From Hydrogenophilales bacterium (GTDB lineage Bacteria; Pseudomonadota; Gammaproteobacteria; Burkholderiales; Thiobacillaceae), in contig JAABQE010000248.1 in the NCBI GenBank assembly GCA_011391655.1, forward strand, positions 1-8,787: 8,787 nucleotides of DNA, in the 5' to 3' direction. This document shows, one piece after another, positions 7,326-8,787 of the stretch (position 1 is its first letter; each line of letters opens with the position of its first letter). Below the pieces are notes generated by a model, which was not told where the DNA came from, did no database searches, and was given only the letters and a program-made list of their open reading frames with translations. The position numbers were made by a program, and so were the translations under genes.

Positions 7326-8570
7326 ATGTCGTCTCTCAATGTGAAAGATATTCATCCGCTGATCCAGCACACCCCAACGGATGTGGGCAACGTCAGCATT
7401 CCGGCGCTGCGCGTGCTGTCGGAAATCACCACCAGCCTGTCCACCGATGCCAACGTCGAACAGCTGCTGGGACGGTTTCTCTCGACCATGATTCGGCTGG
7501 CGGGCGCGCAGGCCGGTGCAGTGCGCGTCATCACCGACGACCGCACCCATCTGCGCCTGATCGGCTCGGTCGGCTTGCCGCCCGAAATGGTCGAACACGA
7601 AGCCATCGTCAGCGTCGATTGCGGGGTGTGCGGCAAGGCCGCGCGCGAAATCACCACCAGCAGCTGGAACAACGTCGCCTTCTGCAAAAAGCAGGCAAAC
7701 GACGCGTACTTCAGCGGCACCTGCAACACAGTCGTCGCGGTGCCGCTGATGCACAAAAATCAGGTCATGGGCGTGTACAACCTGTTTCTCGATGAAGGCC
7801 ACAGCGTGCCAGAAGACGTGCGCATGCTGTTTCGCTCGATTGGCGAACATCTTGGCATTGCTTTGGAAAACGCCCGCCTCACCCGCGAGAACATGCGCAT
7901 CTCGCTGATGAACGAGCGCCAGATGCTGGCCAACCAGATTCACGATTCACTGGCGCAAACGCTGGCGTACGCCAAGATGCGGCTCACCGTTTTGAGTGAC
8001 GCGATGCGCCACGAGGATTACCCCAAGGCCAACCGCTATCTGGGCGATGTCGAGGAAGCCGTCGATCTGGCCTACGCCGACCTGCGCGACCTCATCACCC
8101 AGTACCGCGACCGCATCAACCCGCGCGGACTGGTGCCGGCGATTCAGGAACTGGCCAAGAGCTTCCGCAAGAAAGCCAACGCCGATGTCGATTTCCTCAA
8201 CCTGGTGCAGGACGTCTCGCTCACCCCCGACGAGGAAATCCAGGTCTTCCACATCATCCAGGAATCGCTCTACAACATCGCCAAGCACGCGCGCGCGCGC
8301 CACGTCGTCATCACTTTCGATCTTGAAGATGGCCAGTACATCGTCAACGTCGCCGATGACGGCGTCGGCGTGCAACGGAAAAACGACGAATCCTCGACCA
8401 TGGGTAAAAGCTTCGGCCTCACTATCATGCGCGAGCGTGCCGCCAAACTCGACGGCAAGCTCAAGGTCGAGAGCCGCCCTGCTGGCGGCACCGTGATCCG
8501 CCTCGTCTTTCCGCAGCGTTCGACCAATCGCAGCCCATCCGAGCACGACCAGCCCGGTCGCAGCCTATGA
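7326..8570 (+). CDS. Soluble GAF-domain sensor histidine kinase, NarX/NreB-type (HisKA_3 + HATPase_c)
   Basis: The 414-residue product has no membrane segment and should be cytoplasmic. A GAF domain spans about residues 30-180. The dimerisation/phosphoacceptor region is of the HisKA_3 class, NERQMLANQIHDSLAQTLAY, with His206 as the likely phosphorylated residue. The ATPase domain (about 305-397) has an N-box HIIQESLYNIAKHA (Asn317), G1 DDGVG (344-348), G2 FGLTIMRERA (363-372) and a final GGT (387-389). This class signals to NarL/FixJ regulators, and one follows at once, overlapping by ATGA. The GAF domain carries all four cysteines of the protein, Cys99, Cys102, Cys120 and Cys133 (C-x2-C-x17-C-x12-C), which could bind a metal or iron-sulfur cluster. 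The S. aureus kinase AirS, of the same domain order, is a known precedent for a GAF Fe-S sensor. The signal cannot be read from the sequence. The ATG at 7326 fits the length; I see no better start. The last 17 residues are a polar, likely disordered tail. Confidence 0.92.
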   Translation: MSSLNVKDIHPLIQHTPTDVGNVSIPALRVLSEITTSLSTDANVEQLLGRFLSTMIRLAGAQAGAVRVITDDRTHLRLIGSVGLPPEMVEHEAIVSVDCGVCGKAAREITTSSWNNVAFCKKQANDAYFSGTCNTVVAVPLMHKNQVMGVYNLFLDEGHSVPEDVRMLFRSIGEHLGIALENARLTRENMRISLMNERQMLANQIHDSLAQTLAYAKMRLTVLSDAMRHEDYPKANRYLGDVEEAVDLAYADLRDLITQYRDRINPRGLVPAIQELAKSFRKKANADVDFLNLVQDVSLTPDEEIQVFHIIQESLYNIAKHARARHVVITFDLEDGQYIVNVADDGVGVQRKNDESSTMGKSFGLTIMRERAAKLDGKLKVESRPAGGTVIRLVFPQRSTNRSPSEHDQPGRSL

Positions 8571-8787
8571 GTCTCACCCGCATCATTCTCGTCGACGACC
8601 ACACCCTGTTCCGCAAGGGGCTGGCCGAGCTGCTCGAACAAAGCGGGCAGATCGAAGTCACCGCGTTCACCGGCAATCCGGGCGAGGTCAGCATGCTGCT
8701 GCACGCGCATCGCCCCGACGTGCTCATCCTCGACCTCAACATGCCCGGCACCGACGGCATCACCCTGATGCAGCAACTGCGTGCCGA
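8567..8787 (+). CDS. Response regulator receiver domain, NarL/FixJ-type, 3'-truncated by window edge
   Basis: The frame from ATG 8567 runs open to the window end, giving 73 codons, with its stop beyond the edge. It reads MSLTRIILVDDHTLFRKGLA, then VLILDLNMPGTDGITLMQQL, a typical CheY-like receiver start. The acidic pair is Asp10/Asp11 and the phosphoacceptor is Asp56 in LILDLNMPG. The opening VDDHTLFRKGL is characteristic of the NarL/FixJ family, which carries a C-terminal LuxR-type helix-turn-helix; that part is not in the window, so the DNA-binding domain is inferred. The start overlaps the kinase stop as ATGA, so the two are translationally coupled and almost surely partners. No Shine-Dalgarno sequence is visible, as expected for reinitiation. 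Confidence 0.93.
   Translation, partial: MSLTRIILVDDHTLFRKGLAELLEQSGQIEVTAFTGNPGEVSMLLHAHRPDVLILDLNMPGTDGITLMQQLRA

Noticed and set aside
7014..7943. 309-codon minus-strand open frame across the PBP tail and kinase start
   Set aside because: It covers two confident genes and the gap between them. Its composition looks like antisense of coding sequence and I recognise no motif.
8288..8300. Run of alternating CG dinucleotides that could be a slippage or Z-DNA site
   Set aside because: It encodes the usual HAxA stretch after the kinase N-box in GC-rich codons. The run is short and explained by coding.

Overview
The window reads as a high-GC proteobacterial chromosome segment, most likely betaproteobacterial (Nitrosomonadales/Thiobacillus-like). 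That placement rests on the GC-rich codon use, the purH-purD-hemF gene order and protein sequence character; it is inference, not a phylogeny. All six genes lie on the + strand and cover almost the whole window. There is no rRNA, tRNA, CRISPR array, insertion sequence or prophage gene that I can see.

Layout. Bases 1-1204 hold the 3' three quarters of purH, cut by the window's left edge. A 95-bp gap follows, filled by heptanucleotide repeats in inverted orientation, then purD (1300-2577). A second, shorter array of the same heptamer spans the purD/tsaC junction and supplies both the purD stop codon and the GTG start of tsaC. tsaC (2596-3144) overlaps hemF (3144-4070) by one base in a TGATG. 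Three bases after hemF begins a 1069-residue membrane-anchored penicillin-binding-protein-like gene (4074-7283). After a 42-bp gap come a soluble GAF sensor histidine kinase (7326-8570) and, overlapping it by ATGA, the start of a NarL/FixJ-type response regulator, cut by the right edge.

How the genes work together. purH and purD are steps of de novo purine synthesis. TsaC starts the t6A tRNA modification and HemF is the oxygen-dependent step of heme synthesis, so the left half is a compact housekeeping cluster. The PBP-like gene acts at the cell envelope and is probably co-transcribed with hemF. The kinase and regulator form a two-component pair that may have its own promoter.

Points worth a second look are the heptamer arrays built into gene boundaries, the degenerate glycosyltransferase domain and long insertion in the PBP-like protein, and a four-cysteine GAF domain that suggests a metal or redox sensor. 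I found no clear evidence of a wholly new multi-gene system.
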